Notes: generated by a model not told the origin, from the letters alone. A stretch of 27,775 nt of DNA from DASVRZ01 sp038228695 (GCA_038228695.1 JBBRPA010000047.1:1-27775); one strand, 5' to 3'. Counted from the stretch's first letter, positions 1 to 7,475 are shown. Translations and numbers: made by a program.

Positions 1-288
1 GACCAGAGCACAAAAAACTCACGTCCCGGCACATCGGCAAGCGGCTTAAAAGATCATAGATGTCATAGCCAAGTCATCTACGACATCTATGATAAAGCCC
101 GGTCAAACGACAAAACCAAGGCACTCCGCGTTACGCTTACGATCTTCTAGCAATCGTCCAGATTTTCGCGCTGGCTTTGCAGAGCGAAAAGATTACGGGC
201 AAATTGTGGATCGTGGAAAACGGGCGGGTGAGAATTTACCAAGAACCGTGAAACCAACGGAGAAAGATCCGTTCGCCCCCGGCTCGTC
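1..288. other. Intergenic region beyond the ribosomal operon terminator
   Basis: No gene can be supported here. Open frames in this stretch have no recognisable protein motifs and are mostly antisense or read through the terminator. The only visible structure is a 12-base inverted repeat near 53-93, listed separately. rpoA and rplQ, which often follow rpsD, are not found between rpsD and the window edge. Confidence 0.6.
53..93. repeat. Perfect 12-base inverted repeat
   Basis: ATCATAGATGTC at 53-64 is the exact reverse complement of GACATCTATGAT at 82-93, with a 17-base spacer. The spacer contains partial copies of the same words (TCATAG, TCATCTA), so the site looks internally repetitive. There is no U-tract on either side, so it does not look like an intrinsic terminator. 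It could be an operator, a cruciform or a recombination site; I cannot choose among these from sequence. Confidence 0.5.
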
Positions 289-326
289 CACAAACAAAAA
301 GCCCCGCGCTGCGAACAGGGCGGGGC
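289..326 (-). terminator. Rho-independent terminator of the ribosomal supercluster
   Basis: Read on the minus strand, GCCCCGC (326-320) pairs with GCGGGGC (307-301) around a 12-base loop and is followed at once by TTTTTGTTTG. The hairpin starts 38 bases after the rpsD stop. This is a classic GC stem plus U-tract and marks the end of the 30-gene transcript. Confidence 0.85.
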
Positions 327-363
327 CTTTGTTAGAAGAACTTTCGTTCCGCTGCCTTTCGGT

Positions 364-975
364 TTAGCGGGAGTAAAGTTCGACGATGAGTTGCTCGTTG
401 ACGATCGGAGCGATCTCTTCGCGGCTCGGGATGCGGGCCACTGTGCCGGTGAAATTATCCTTGTCCACGCTGAGCCAATCGGGGATCGGCGCAATCTGGG
501 TCAGCTCGACAAACTTCGCGCCGAGACGACGGGAAGCGGGCTTATCCTTGATCGAGACGATATCGCCAGCCCGGACGTTGAACGAGGAGATGTCCACCTT
601 GCGACCGTTCACCGTGACGTGTCCGTGACCCACCATCTGACGGGCGGCATTGCGGGAATTCGCAAAGCCAAGGCGGAAAATCACGTTGTCGAGACGAGTC
701 TCGAGAAGTTGCAAAAGGATTTCACCGGTGATGCCGCGGCGGGTGAGAGCGATTTCGAAATAGCGGCGGAACTGGCGCTCAAGCAGACCGTATTGGTAGC
801 GAAGCTTCTGTTTTTCCGCGAGCGCGAGCGCGTATTCGGATTGTTTGCGGCGGGAACCTTTCGGGCCGTGCATACCAGGAGGGTAATTTTTGCGTTCGAG
901 AGCTTTGCTAGGACCAAAGATAGCTACGCCAAAGCGGCGGCTGATCTTGGATTTGGGGCCGGTGTATCTTGCCAT
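364..975 (-). CDS. rpsD: 30S ribosomal protein S4
   Basis: S4 is a primary 16S rRNA-binding protein that nucleates 30S assembly and in several bacteria represses its own operon by binding a leader RNA. The 203-residue product starts MARYTGPKSK, has the YPPGMHG motif at 31-37 and an S4 RNA-binding domain at about 93-155 (LETRLDN through HVTVNG). There is no N-terminal cysteine cluster, so this is the zinc-free form. It lies 29 bases after rpsK and is the last gene before the terminator. rpoA and rplQ, its common downstream partners, do not follow. No Shine-Dalgarno sequence is visible before the ATG. Confidence 0.97.
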   Translation of the reverse strand: MARYTGPKSKISRRFGVAIFGPSKALERKNYPPGMHGPKGSRRKQSEYALALAEKQKLRYQYGLLERQFRRYFEIALTRRGITGEILLQLLETRLDNVIFRLGFANSRNAARQMVGHGHVTVNGRKVDISSFNVRAGDIVSIKDKPASRRLGAKFVELTQIAPIPDWLSVDKDNFTGTVARIPSREEIAPIVNEQLIVELYSR

Positions 976-1004
976 AGGTAAGTTATTTTAAAGGTAAAAG
1001 TGGA

Positions 1005-1634
1005 TCAAACGCGGCGTTGTTTTGGCGGACGGCAACCGTTGTGCGGAACCGGGGTGACGTCTTTGATGACGCTAATTTCCAAACCAACAGCCTGGAGAGC
1101 GCGGACAGCGGACTCACGTCCTGAACCTGGACCTTTGACGCGGACTTCGACTTCCTTCAAACCGTGGCCCATAGCCTGGCGGCAGGCGTCCTGAGCGACC
1201 ATTTGCGCGGCGTAGGCGGTGCTTTTGCGGGAGCCTTTGAAGCCGACCTTGCCAGCGCTCGACCATCCGATGACGGAACCGTTTTGATCGGTGATGGAGA
1301 CGATGGTGTTGTTAAAAGTGGCAAGGACGTGCGCGACACCGCTGAGGATGTTTTTGCTGCCCTTGGCTTTAACGATTTTTGGCTTCTCGATGTCATTAGG
1401 ATCGAGTGAAAGGTTTTCCTTCTTCGGCTCCTCAACGGCGGCCTCTTTTTTGGCCTTGGCAGCCTTGGCTTTCGGGGCCTTTTTCGCAGGAGCGGCTGGG
1501 GCTTCAGTTGCAGCAACTGGGGCTTCAGCAGCAACGGCTGGAGCTTCGGCAGCAGGCGCTAAAGGAGCTAGAGGAGTTTCGGCGGTTGGGGTTGCGACGG
1601 GTTCGTCGGCGGGTGAATTGGTTTCTTCGGACAT
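1005..1634 (-). CDS. rpsK: 30S ribosomal protein S11 with long N-terminal extension
   Basis: S11 lines the 30S platform near the mRNA exit. The product has 209 residues against about 129 usually. The conserved core begins near residue 90 (KGSKNILSGVAH) and runs through ATFNNTIVSITD and GPGSGRESAVRAL to the canonical end NGCRPPKQRRV. Residues 1-88 are extra: an acidic start, then Ala/Pro/Glu-rich sequence (about 20-50), a Lys/Ala-rich stretch (51-63) and a charged linker. The extension is in frame with an ATG at 1634 and lies in the 24-base gap's own reading frame after rpsM. A start at the core would lack an ATG there, so the extension is probably real. Confidence 0.95.
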   Translation of the reverse strand: MSEETNSPADEPVATPTAETPLAPLAPAAEAPAVAAEAPVAATEAPAAPAKKAPKAKAAKAKKEAAVEEPKKENLSLDPNDIEKPKIVKAKGSKNILSGVAHVLATFNNTIVSITDQNGSVIGWSSAGKVGFKGSRKSTAYAAQMVAQDACRQAMGHGLKEVEVRVKGPGSGRESAVRALQAVGLEISVIKDVTPVPHNGCRPPKQRRV

Positions 1635-1658
1635 GATGAGCGGGCAGGCTTGGGATGT

Positions 1659-2036
1659 TTACGCTTTGGCTTTCTGGACACCAACAGTCTTCCGCGGGCC
1701 TTTCCGGGTGCGGGCGTTGGTCGAGGTGCGCTGGCCGCGCACCGGGAGGCTGCGGCGATGGCGAATGCCGCGGTAGCAATTGATGGCCTGAAGACGCTTC
1801 AGGTTCCCTTGGATTTCGCGGCGAAGATCGCCTTCGATTGGCAGTTTGCTTGCGGTAATGGCGTGAATGATCTCACCCATTTGCTCGGTGCTGAGGTTTT
1901 TCGCGCGAGTATTCGGATCAATATTAGCTTGTTCGAGGATGCGCTTGGCGGTCGTCGGTCCAATCCCGTAAATATAGGGAAGGGAGGCTTCGATGCGTTT
2001 GTCGCCGGGGATTTCAACACCTAGGAGTCGTGGCAT
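1659..2036 (-). CDS. rpsM: 30S ribosomal protein S13
   Basis: S13 sits in the 30S head and contacts the 50S subunit and P-site tRNA. The 125-residue product starts MPRLLGVEIP, carries the helix-two-turn-helix motif YGIGPTTAKRIL, and has the typical basic tail with YRGIRHRRSLPVRGQ and TRKGPRKT. Length matches the family (about 118-125). It lies between rpmJ (42 bases) and rpsK (24 bases), the usual alpha-operon order. No Shine-Dalgarno sequence is seen. Confidence 0.97.
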   Translation of the reverse strand: MPRLLGVEIPGDKRIEASLPYIYGIGPTTAKRILEQANIDPNTRAKNLSTEQMGEIIHAITASKLPIEGDLRREIQGNLKRLQAINCYRGIRHRRSLPVRGQRTSTNARTRKGPRKTVGVQKAKA

Positions 2037-2078
2037 AAATTAGTATTAAGAGTGGTAGAGAGTGGCTTGGAAAACGAG

Positions 2079-2192
2079 TTAACCCTGCTTTTGCTTATGG
2101 CGCGGGTTCTTGCAGACGACGCGGACGACGTTTTGGCGCTTCACAATGCGGCATTGCTCGCAGAGGCGTTTGACTGAGGCTCTAACTTTCAT
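2079..2192 (-). CDS. rpmJ: 50S ribosomal protein L36
   Basis: This short gene encodes 37 residues, MKVRASVKRLCEQC onward, ending KNPRHKQKQG. L36 is a small zinc-ribbon protein of the large subunit. All four zinc ligands are present: C-x2-C at residues 11 and 14, and C-x4-H at 27 and 32. It is therefore the zinc-binding paralogue type. It is the first gene after the 301-base gap that follows map, and is likely the first gene served by the internal promoter candidate at 2376-2403. Confidence 0.96.
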   Translation of the reverse strand: MKVRASVKRLCEQCRIVKRQNVVRVVCKNPRHKQKQG

Positions 2193-2370
2193 GGTAAATT
2201 GGGTGGTTAAGTTCGTGTTGCCGTCTCATTTTTTCAGATTCAGCGGTTGAGGCGGCTCAAACCCTGAATTTTTTTTCCTTTGTCAGGAAAATCGCTGCAT
2301 TTTTTGGTCCGAAGACCCTGCTTTCCCATCGGCAGCCGGAGTGTATCCGAGCCTCCGAAAAGTCGCAGGG
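2193..2370 (-). promoter_or_regulatory. Candidate structured leader before rpmJ-rpsM-rpsK-rpsD
   Basis: This is the only long non-coding gap inside the ribosomal cluster. On the minus strand it can form CCCTGC (2370-2365) with GCAGGG (2321-2316), an inner stem CGGAG/CTCCG (2357-2353 with 2341-2337), and a tight hairpin GGTC-TTCG-GACC (2317-2306). The last overlaps the outer stem by two bases, so the two are partly exclusive. The leader would start at about the position expected from the promoter candidate. In other bacteria S4 represses alpha-type operons through such leaders; a similar role here is inference only. Confidence 0.4.
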
Positions 2371-2375
2371 GGAGA

Positions 2376-2403
2376 TAACTACCACAAGTTTTTCGCGTGG
2401 CAA
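2376..2403 (-). promoter_or_regulatory. Internal promoter candidate for the alpha segment
   Basis: On the minus strand TTGCCA (2403-2398) is followed after 16 bases by TAGTTA (2381-2376). Spacing fits a housekeeping sigma promoter and the -10 resembles the one found before the CysJ-like gene. Transcription would begin near 2369 and give a leader of about 177 bases before rpmJ. Seen only as a sequence match. Confidence 0.4.
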
Positions 2404-2493
2404 GGCAGGAATACGGCGGATTCGCGTTTTTTCCGGAAAAAAGTGCTGCGATGATAGGGTGCAAATGCATTTTCGAACTTTTAGGAGGGAAAA

Positions 2494-3282
2494 TCATCCA
2501 GCGGTCGCGACCGTTCCAGCCGGGGCGATCATTTTTCCTAGGACGGTAAGAATTTCCGGTTCGCCGTCGGTGATGAGGACGGTGTGCTCAAAATGGGACG
2601 ACGGGCGGGCGTCGGCTGAGACGACGGTCCAGCCGTCAGCGAGGATTTTCACGGCGGAAGTGCCCATGTTGACCATTGGTTCGATGGCGATGGTCATCCC
2701 TGGCTTTAGCTTGGCCCCTGAGGCGGGTCGGCCAAAATTGGGCACTTGCGGTTCCTCGTGCAGTTTGCGGCCGACGCCGTGCCCGACAAACTCGCGGACG
2801 ACAGAGAATCCGTTGGCGATGATTTCGTCCTCGACTGCGGAGCTGATGTCGCCCACCCGTTTGCCGGGTATGGCTTGCTTGATCGCAAGGTAAAGCGAGG
2901 CCTCGGTGACTTCGAGGAGTCGCTGGACCTTGGGATCGATCGCGCCGACCGCGACGGTCGTGGCCGTGTCGCCAACAAAGCCGTTGAAAAAAACGCCCAC
3001 ATCAAGTTTGACGATGTCGCCGTATTGAATGCGCCGCTTCCCACCAATGCCGTGGACGACTTCTTCATTGAGCGAAATGCAAATATGCCCAGGAAATTTT
3101 TTATAACCAAGAAATGCGCTGATGCAGCGTCGCTCGGCCATTAGGTCCGCCGCAGCCGCATCCACCTCTCCCGTTGTGACTCCTGGACGAATGATTGTGC
3201 GAAGGCGGGCGATAATCTCAGCCGCATGCCGGCCCGATTCGCGCATCCGTTCGATTTCCTTGGCAGTTTTGATTGGAATCAC
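2494..3282 (-). CDS. map: Type I methionine aminopeptidase
   Basis: This cytoplasmic metalloprotease removes the initiator methionine from new proteins. The 262-residue product has the full set of metal ligands of the family: D94 (KLDVG), D105 (GDTATT), H168 (GHGVGRKLHEEP), E201 (IEPM) and E232 (FEHT), with substrate-binding H77 (VVHGIG). Length is normal for the short bacterial form, with no N-terminal extension. Its ATG overlaps the adk stop by four bases, which suggests translational coupling. infA, which often follows map, is absent. Confidence 0.97.
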   Translation of the reverse strand: MIPIKTAKEIERMRESGRHAAEIIARLRTIIRPGVTTGEVDAAAADLMAERRCISAFLGYKKFPGHICISLNEEVVHGIGGKRRIQYGDIVKLDVGVFFNGFVGDTATTVAVGAIDPKVQRLLEVTEASLYLAIKQAIPGKRVGDISSAVEDEIIANGFSVVREFVGHGVGRKLHEEPQVPNFGRPASGAKLKPGMTIAIEPMVNMGTSAVKILADGWTVVSADARPSSHFEHTVLITDGEPEILTVLGKMIAPAGTVATAG

Positions 3283-3923
3283 GAGAGCAAGGCCCTTTCG
3301 ATCTGCGCGAAAACTCCGTCGAACTCTCCATTACCATTGATCACGTGGAGCAATCCATTTGCTTGGTAGTGCTCGACCAACGGTTCGGTCTTTTGGGCAT
3401 ACTGGACCATCCGCTGTTGAAGAACTTCCGGTTGATCGTCAGCGCGGCGCTCCAGCTTTCCGCTACATTTTGGGCAAGCTTGCTCAGCGGATGTCACATG
3501 AAGGCCGACCTGAAAAATGGTCTGGCAACCAGAACAGGTCACCCGCCCGGAAACGCGTTTCTCGATCGTCGAAAAATCACATTTTAGAAAGAGCACGATT
3601 TCCAACGGGATGCGGGCTTCGGCGAGCATGGGCTCGAGCTGGACCGCCTGCGCAACCGTTCGAGGAAACCCGTCAAAGACATAAGAATCGAGGCCCGATT
3701 TCATCCATTGTTTCAGGACAGCCATGACGAGAGCGTCGGGTGCGAGCTGCCCTTTGGAAGTATAGGAGGCAGCCTGCTGGCCGAGTTCGGAGCCTGCGGC
3801 GGCTTCTTGGCGGAGGAGATGACCGGTAGAGACAGCAGGAATTTGATATTTATCCTGAATCATCCGGGATTGCGTTCCTTTGCCCGATGCGGGAGGGCCA
3901 AGCAGGACGATCCGACGCTTCAC
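3279..3923 (-). CDS. adk: Adenylate kinase, zinc-lid type
   Basis: Adenylate kinase interconverts ATP + AMP and 2 ADP. The 214-residue product has the P-loop GPPASGKGT at 9-17, the FDGFPRT motif near 83-89, and a long LID carrying C130-x2-C133 and C150-x2-C153, a structural zinc site. The usual STGDMLR-type motif reads STGHLLR here (32-38), with His in place of Asp. The start codon is GTG (3923-3921), nine bases after the secY stop; the family N-terminus RIVLLGPP fits this start. The secY-adk-map order is a common one. Confidence 0.96.
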   Translation of the reverse strand: MKRRIVLLGPPASGKGTQSRMIQDKYQIPAVSTGHLLRQEAAAGSELGQQAASYTSKGQLAPDALVMAVLKQWMKSGLDSYVFDGFPRTVAQAVQLEPMLAEARIPLEIVLFLKCDFSTIEKRVSGRVTCSGCQTIFQVGLHVTSAEQACPKCSGKLERRADDQPEVLQQRMVQYAQKTEPLVEHYQANGLLHVINGNGEFDGVFAQIERALLS

Positions 3924-3932
3924 ACCGGTCCC

Positions 3933-5441
3933 TTATTTATTTTGCAAAAAGAGCAGGATGACGACTGCGACAATGACTAACACTGCCATCGAAGTGGACA
4001 ACCAGACCATTGCGCCGTCGCTGATGGTGCCGCCTTTGTTGTAAGCGGCGCGCTCGAAGCGGCCGCGAATTTTTCCCTTGCGGAGGAAACCGTCATAATG
4101 TCGCTGGATAAGGTGCGTCTCCACTTGGCGCATCGTGTCGAGCATGACACCGACCAAGATGAGCAAACTGGTGCCGCCAAAGAACCCCGCCACAACGTGA
4201 GGCACATGCATCGCCTCCATCATAATTTGCGGAACGATCGCAATGACCGTTAGAAAAATAGCGCCCGCAAACGTGAGACGGCTCATCGTGAAATCCAGAA
4301 ACTCTGCCGTTGGCTTACCGGGGCGGACACCGGGAATATAGCCGCCGTATTTTTTCAGATCATCCGCGATCTGGTTGGGCTGAAACTGTGTTGCCACCCA
4401 GAAATAGCTGAAGAAGAAGATCATCACGCCATAAAGCGTGTAGTGCAGCCAGCCACTGACCAGCATTTGCGAGAGCTGCAACGCCCAGCCTTGACCTTTG
4501 AAGAGGAAGCCAAGAATCGAGCTCGGAAAAAGCAAAATCGCTTGGGCAAAAATGATCGGCATAACGCCCGCGTAGTTCACCTTGAGCGGCATGTATTGGG
4601 TCTGGCCTCCGTAAACTTTTCGACCAACAACCCGTTTCGCATATTGCACGCTGATTTTTCGCTGGGCCTGCGTGATAGCAATGACTCCGGCGATCACAAT
4701 AACCAAGAATAATACCATCACCACGAGGAGGAACGGTGTGACTTGGCTGGCTTGCCCGGCTTCGGAAGGGACGAAAGTTTTCCACGCCTGAACCATGGCG
4801 GCAGGCAAACGGGCTGCGATACCCACGGTGATGATCATGGACATTCCGTTGCCGATCCCGCGCTCGGTAATTTGATCACCGAGCCACATCAGAAACATCG
4901 TGCCAGCGGTCAGGGTGATAACCGTGATGACAGAGAAACCCCAAGCGCTGGGGAAAATTACGAGCGGACCCGTTCGCTTAATCGTCTCGGCGATGCCGGG
5001 CAAAAAGGGACTTGTTTCGGGGTTGATGAACGACAGGGAGAGTAAATACCCTTGGAAGACGCACAGGATGAGAGTGGCGTAGCGAGTGTATTGGGTGATC
5101 TTTTGGCGACCGCCGTCCTCACGGGCCAATTTGCCCAGTCGCGGGATGACCGCCGTGAGCAATTGAATCATGATCGACGCGCTGATGTAAGGCATCACGC
5201 CGAGCGAAAAGATCGCGCAATTTTCTAAGGCACCACCGCTGAACAAACTAAAAAGCGCCGCCACATTCCCACCCGCCTGTGGATCCACCGCGGTCCGGAA
5301 CCATTCGTGCAAAACGTGGGCATTGACCCCGGGAGTCGTGATGGCCGCGCCAACGCGAACGATAACCAGCATCCAGAGAGTGAACAGCACCCGCTGCTTC
5401 AGCTCCGGAATCTTGAAAATGTTGACGAACGCAGAAATCAT
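3933..5441 (-). CDS. secY: Protein translocase channel subunit SecY with extra C-terminal segment
   Basis: SecY forms the protein-conducting channel of the inner membrane. The 502-residue product has the family's N-terminal amphipathic start (FKIPELKQRVLFT), ten hydrophobic segments, GIGNGMS before segment five, the RKISVQYAKR cytoplasmic loop, and QFQPNQIADDLKKYGGYIPGVRPG. After the usual end region (LIQRHYDGFLRKGKIRGR) about 45 extra residues follow, including a strongly hydrophobic stretch at about 477-499 that ends in LQNK. This predicts an eleventh membrane helix and would move the C-terminus to the other side. SecY is commonly about 430-450 residues. It follows rplO by 27 bases. Confidence 0.96.
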   Translation of the reverse strand: MISAFVNIFKIPELKQRVLFTLWMLVIVRVGAAITTPGVNAHVLHEWFRTAVDPQAGGNVAALFSLFSGGALENCAIFSLGVMPYISASIMIQLLTAVIPRLGKLAREDGGRQKITQYTRYATLILCVFQGYLLSLSFINPETSPFLPGIAETIKRTGPLVIFPSAWGFSVITVITLTAGTMFLMWLGDQITERGIGNGMSMIITVGIAARLPAAMVQAWKTFVPSEAGQASQVTPFLLVVMVLFLVIVIAGVIAITQAQRKISVQYAKRVVGRKVYGGQTQYMPLKVNYAGVMPIIFAQAILLFPSSILGFLFKGQGWALQLSQMLVSGWLHYTLYGVMIFFFSYFWVATQFQPNQIADDLKKYGGYIPGVRPGKPTAEFLDFTMSRLTFAGAIFLTVIAIVPQIMMEAMHVPHVVAGFFGGTSLLILVGVMLDTMRQVETHLIQRHYDGFLRKGKIRGRFERAAYNKGGTISDGAMVWLSTSMAVLVIVAVVILLFLQNK

Positions 5442-5468
5442 CGACGCAAATTCAGGGTCTAACCGCGA

Positions 5469-5954
5469 CTACTTGGCGGCTTTGACAGCCTTGGCGTCAA
5501 CAACTTTGGGGGTGCGGATGGTAATGCTACCGCCTGCAGCTTCGATTTTGGCCTTGGCAGCGTCCGTGACTTTGTCGGCCTCGATGATGAGCTTTTTCGA
5601 AATCTCGCCACGAGCCAGAACTTTCACACCGACGTACTTTCCGCGGATCAATTTTTTCTCGAGCAAGGTCGCTTCGCTCACCGTCGCGCCGGAGTCGAAC
5701 ACCTCGAGATCGTCGAGGTTAACGATTGCGTAGTTCTTCTTGAAGTTCGCATTGTTAAATCCGCGCTTGGGCAGACGACGAATAAGGGGCATCTGGCCGC
5801 CCTCGAATCCGAGGCGGAGACTGCCGCCAGAGCGGGCCTTCTGCCCTTTGTGGCCTTTGCCGCTGGTCTTGCCATGGCCACTGCTTTCACCAATGCCGAG
5901 ACGTTTGGTGCGATGCCGTGAGCCCGGACGGGGCTTCATAGTGTGAAGTTGCAT
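5469..5954 (-). CDS. rplO: 50S ribosomal protein L15
   Basis: L15 is a late-assembly 23S rRNA-binding protein. The 161-residue product begins MQLHTMKPRPGSRH, has the basic glycine-rich arm with GHGKTSGKGHKGQKAR, and the conserved core FEGGQMPLIRRLPKRGFNN. The C-terminus ends in an Ala/Lys stretch (VDAKAVKAAK), slightly longer than usual. rpmD (L30), which commonly precedes rplO, is missing: only 32 bases separate rplO from rpsE. Confidence 0.97.
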   Translation of the reverse strand: MQLHTMKPRPGSRHRTKRLGIGESSGHGKTSGKGHKGQKARSGGSLRLGFEGGQMPLIRRLPKRGFNNANFKKNYAIVNLDDLEVFDSGATVSEATLLEKKLIRGKYVGVKVLARGEISKKLIIEADKVTDAAKAKIEAAGGSITIRTPKVVDAKAVKAAK

Positions 5955-5986
5955 GGGAATTTTTCCTTAAAGACGAAAATGAAATG

Positions 5987-6535
5987 TTAGGCGACGACTG
6001 CCTCAGTTGGTTTGGTCTGAATGCCGCGCAAGGCAAAAATCTGATCTTTCTGACGCAGAGCGAGCAAGGCTTCGATGGTGGCTTTGACCACATTGGCGTG
6101 GTTATCGGATCCGAGCGATTTCGCCAAGATATCCTTGATGCCAACCGCCTCGACGACTGCACGAACGCCGCCACCGGCGATGATGCCGGTTCCAGGAGAA
6201 GCGGGACGCAAAAGGACCCGGCCGCCACCGTATTCGCCGATCACTTCGTGCGGAATGGAATTTTCGCGGAGCGCGACGGAAACCATCGATTTACGGGCCG
6301 CGTCGGATGCTTTGCGGATGGCTTCGGAGACCTCATTGGCCTTGCCAAAACCACAACCGACTTTGCCCTTATGATCCCCAGCTACGATCAACGCGCTGAA
6401 ACTAAAACGACGTCCGCCTTTGACGACCTTGGCGCAACGATTGATGAAAACAACTTTTTCGGTGGTATCGGATTTCGGGCCGCTTTTGTCTTCGCGGTTA
6501 CGATCATTTCTACGACCTTGATTAGGATTTGCCAT
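5987..6535 (-). CDS. rpsE: 30S ribosomal protein S5
   Basis: S5 is a 30S protein important for accuracy and helicase activity at the mRNA entry. The chosen start (MANPNQGRRNDRN, 182 residues) lies one base after the rplR stop; an in-frame ATG 75 bases further upstream would lie inside rplR and adds sequence unlike the family. The double-stranded RNA-binding domain starts at VVFINRCAKVVKGGRRFSF, followed by FGKANEVSEAIRKA and RPASPGTGIIAGG. The N-terminal 30 residues are hydrophilic and rich in Asn, Arg and Asp. Confidence 0.95.
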   Translation of the reverse strand: MANPNQGRRNDRNREDKSGPKSDTTEKVVFINRCAKVVKGGRRFSFSALIVAGDHKGKVGCGFGKANEVSEAIRKASDAARKSMVSVALRENSIPHEVIGEYGGGRVLLRPASPGTGIIAGGGVRAVVEAVGIKDILAKSLGSDNHANVVKATIEALLALRQKDQIFALRGIQTKPTEAVVA

Positions 6536-6536
6536 A

Positions 6537-6905
6537 TTAGAATTGGAGACCACCGGCGCGTGCTGCGTCAGCGAGAGCTTTGACTTTGCCGTGATACATG
6601 AAACCGCCACGATCGAAAACGACGGCGGTGACGTTTTTCGACTTGCTGCGCTCGGCGATCAACGTGCCGACTTTTTCTGCAATCGCCTGATTGGCATGCA
6701 CCGATTTGTTCTCGGAACGAAACGCCTTTTCGGTCGTCTGGACAGCGACAAGCGTCTTGCCGAGCGTGTCGTCGATGATCTGGGCGTAAACATTCTTTCC
6801 GGAAAAATGCACCGCCAGACGGGGGCGCTCCGGTGTGCCGGTAATCCGCTTGCGAATGCGGACGTGGCGAAGTTGAATTTTGCTTTTGGCGGTTTGGGCA
6901 GACAT
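6537..6905 (-). CDS. rplR: 50S ribosomal protein L18
   Basis: L18 binds 5S rRNA and helps dock it into the large subunit. The 122-residue product has RPRLAVHFSGKNVYAQIIDD in the middle and the family ending VVFDRGGFMYHGKVKALADAAR with GLQF at the end. Length is typical. It follows rplF by six bases and ends one base before rpsE, so reinitiation coupling is likely. Confidence 0.96.
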   Translation of the reverse strand: MSAQTAKSKIQLRHVRIRKRITGTPERPRLAVHFSGKNVYAQIIDDTLGKTLVAVQTTEKAFRSENKSVHANQAIAEKVGTLIAERSKSKNVTAVVFDRGGFMYHGKVKALADAARAGGLQF

Positions 6906-6911
6906 GGGAAA

Positions 6912-7451
6912 TTACTGGACGGTTTTACCTTCCTTGCGCAGGACTTGTTCGCCCACATAGCGGACGCCCTTGCCTTTGTAAGGTTCAGGTGGGTAGTAGG
7001 CACGGATGTCGGCGGCAGCCTGACCGACCAATTGGCGATCAATACCTTCGACGGAAATTTTCGTGTTCTCGGTCACGGTAATTTTGATTCCCTCAGGAAT
7101 CGGGAAATTGATCGGGTGCGAGAAGCCGAGGCTGAGATTCAAAACCTTGCCTTGGACGGCGGCTTTGAAACCGACTCCTTGGATTTCGAGGTCTTTCCTG
7201 AACCCGGTGCTAACTCCCAAAACCATGTTCGCAACAAGCGCGCGGCTCAAACCATGGAGAGCACGGACCTGACGGACATCGCTTTCACGATCGATCAGGA
7301 CGTCGCTTCCTTCGAGACGAGCCTTAATTTGCTTGGGTAAAACCCATTCGAGTTTACCTTTTGGCCCCTCAATGCTAACGGCCCCCTCTGGACTAACTCC
7401 GAAGGTGACTTTTGCGGGAAGGGTGACTGCTTTTTTTCCGATACGTGACAT
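6912..7451 (-). CDS. rplF: 50S ribosomal protein L6
   Basis: L6 lies near the factor-binding site of the 50S subunit. The 179-residue product starts MSRIGKKAVTLPAKV and shows the two related alpha/beta halves, with GVGFKAAVQGKVLNLSLGFSHP joining them and PPEPYKGKGVRYVGEQVLRKEGK near the end. This is one of the few genes of the cluster with a clear Shine-Dalgarno sequence: AAAGGAG eight bases or so before the ATG. Confidence 0.97.
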   Translation of the reverse strand: MSRIGKKAVTLPAKVTFGVSPEGAVSIEGPKGKLEWVLPKQIKARLEGSDVLIDRESDVRQVRALHGLSRALVANMVLGVSTGFRKDLEIQGVGFKAAVQGKVLNLSLGFSHPINFPIPEGIKITVTENTKISVEGIDRQLVGQAAADIRAYYPPEPYKGKGVRYVGEQVLRKEGKTVQ

Positions 7452-7475
7452 TTTTCGTTCTCCTTTGACCTTGGA

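Noticed and set aside
391..981. Long plus-strand frames opposite ribosomal genes (for example 391-981, 6543-7340, 16962-17879)
   Set aside because: They are antisense shadows of well-identified ribosomal protein and fusA genes.
2240..2497. An 85-codon frame and an inner 29-codon frame (MGKQGLRTKK...) on the minus strand in the map-rpmJ gap, possibly infA or a leader peptide
   Set aside because: No OB-fold or IF-1 motifs, no ribosome site, and the start overlaps the end of map. It coincides with the potential RNA stems, which are a better explanation.
6536..6610. 25-codon upstream extension of rpsE
   Set aside because: It lies within rplR and is unlike S5 N-termini; the ATG one base after the rplR stop gives the family start.
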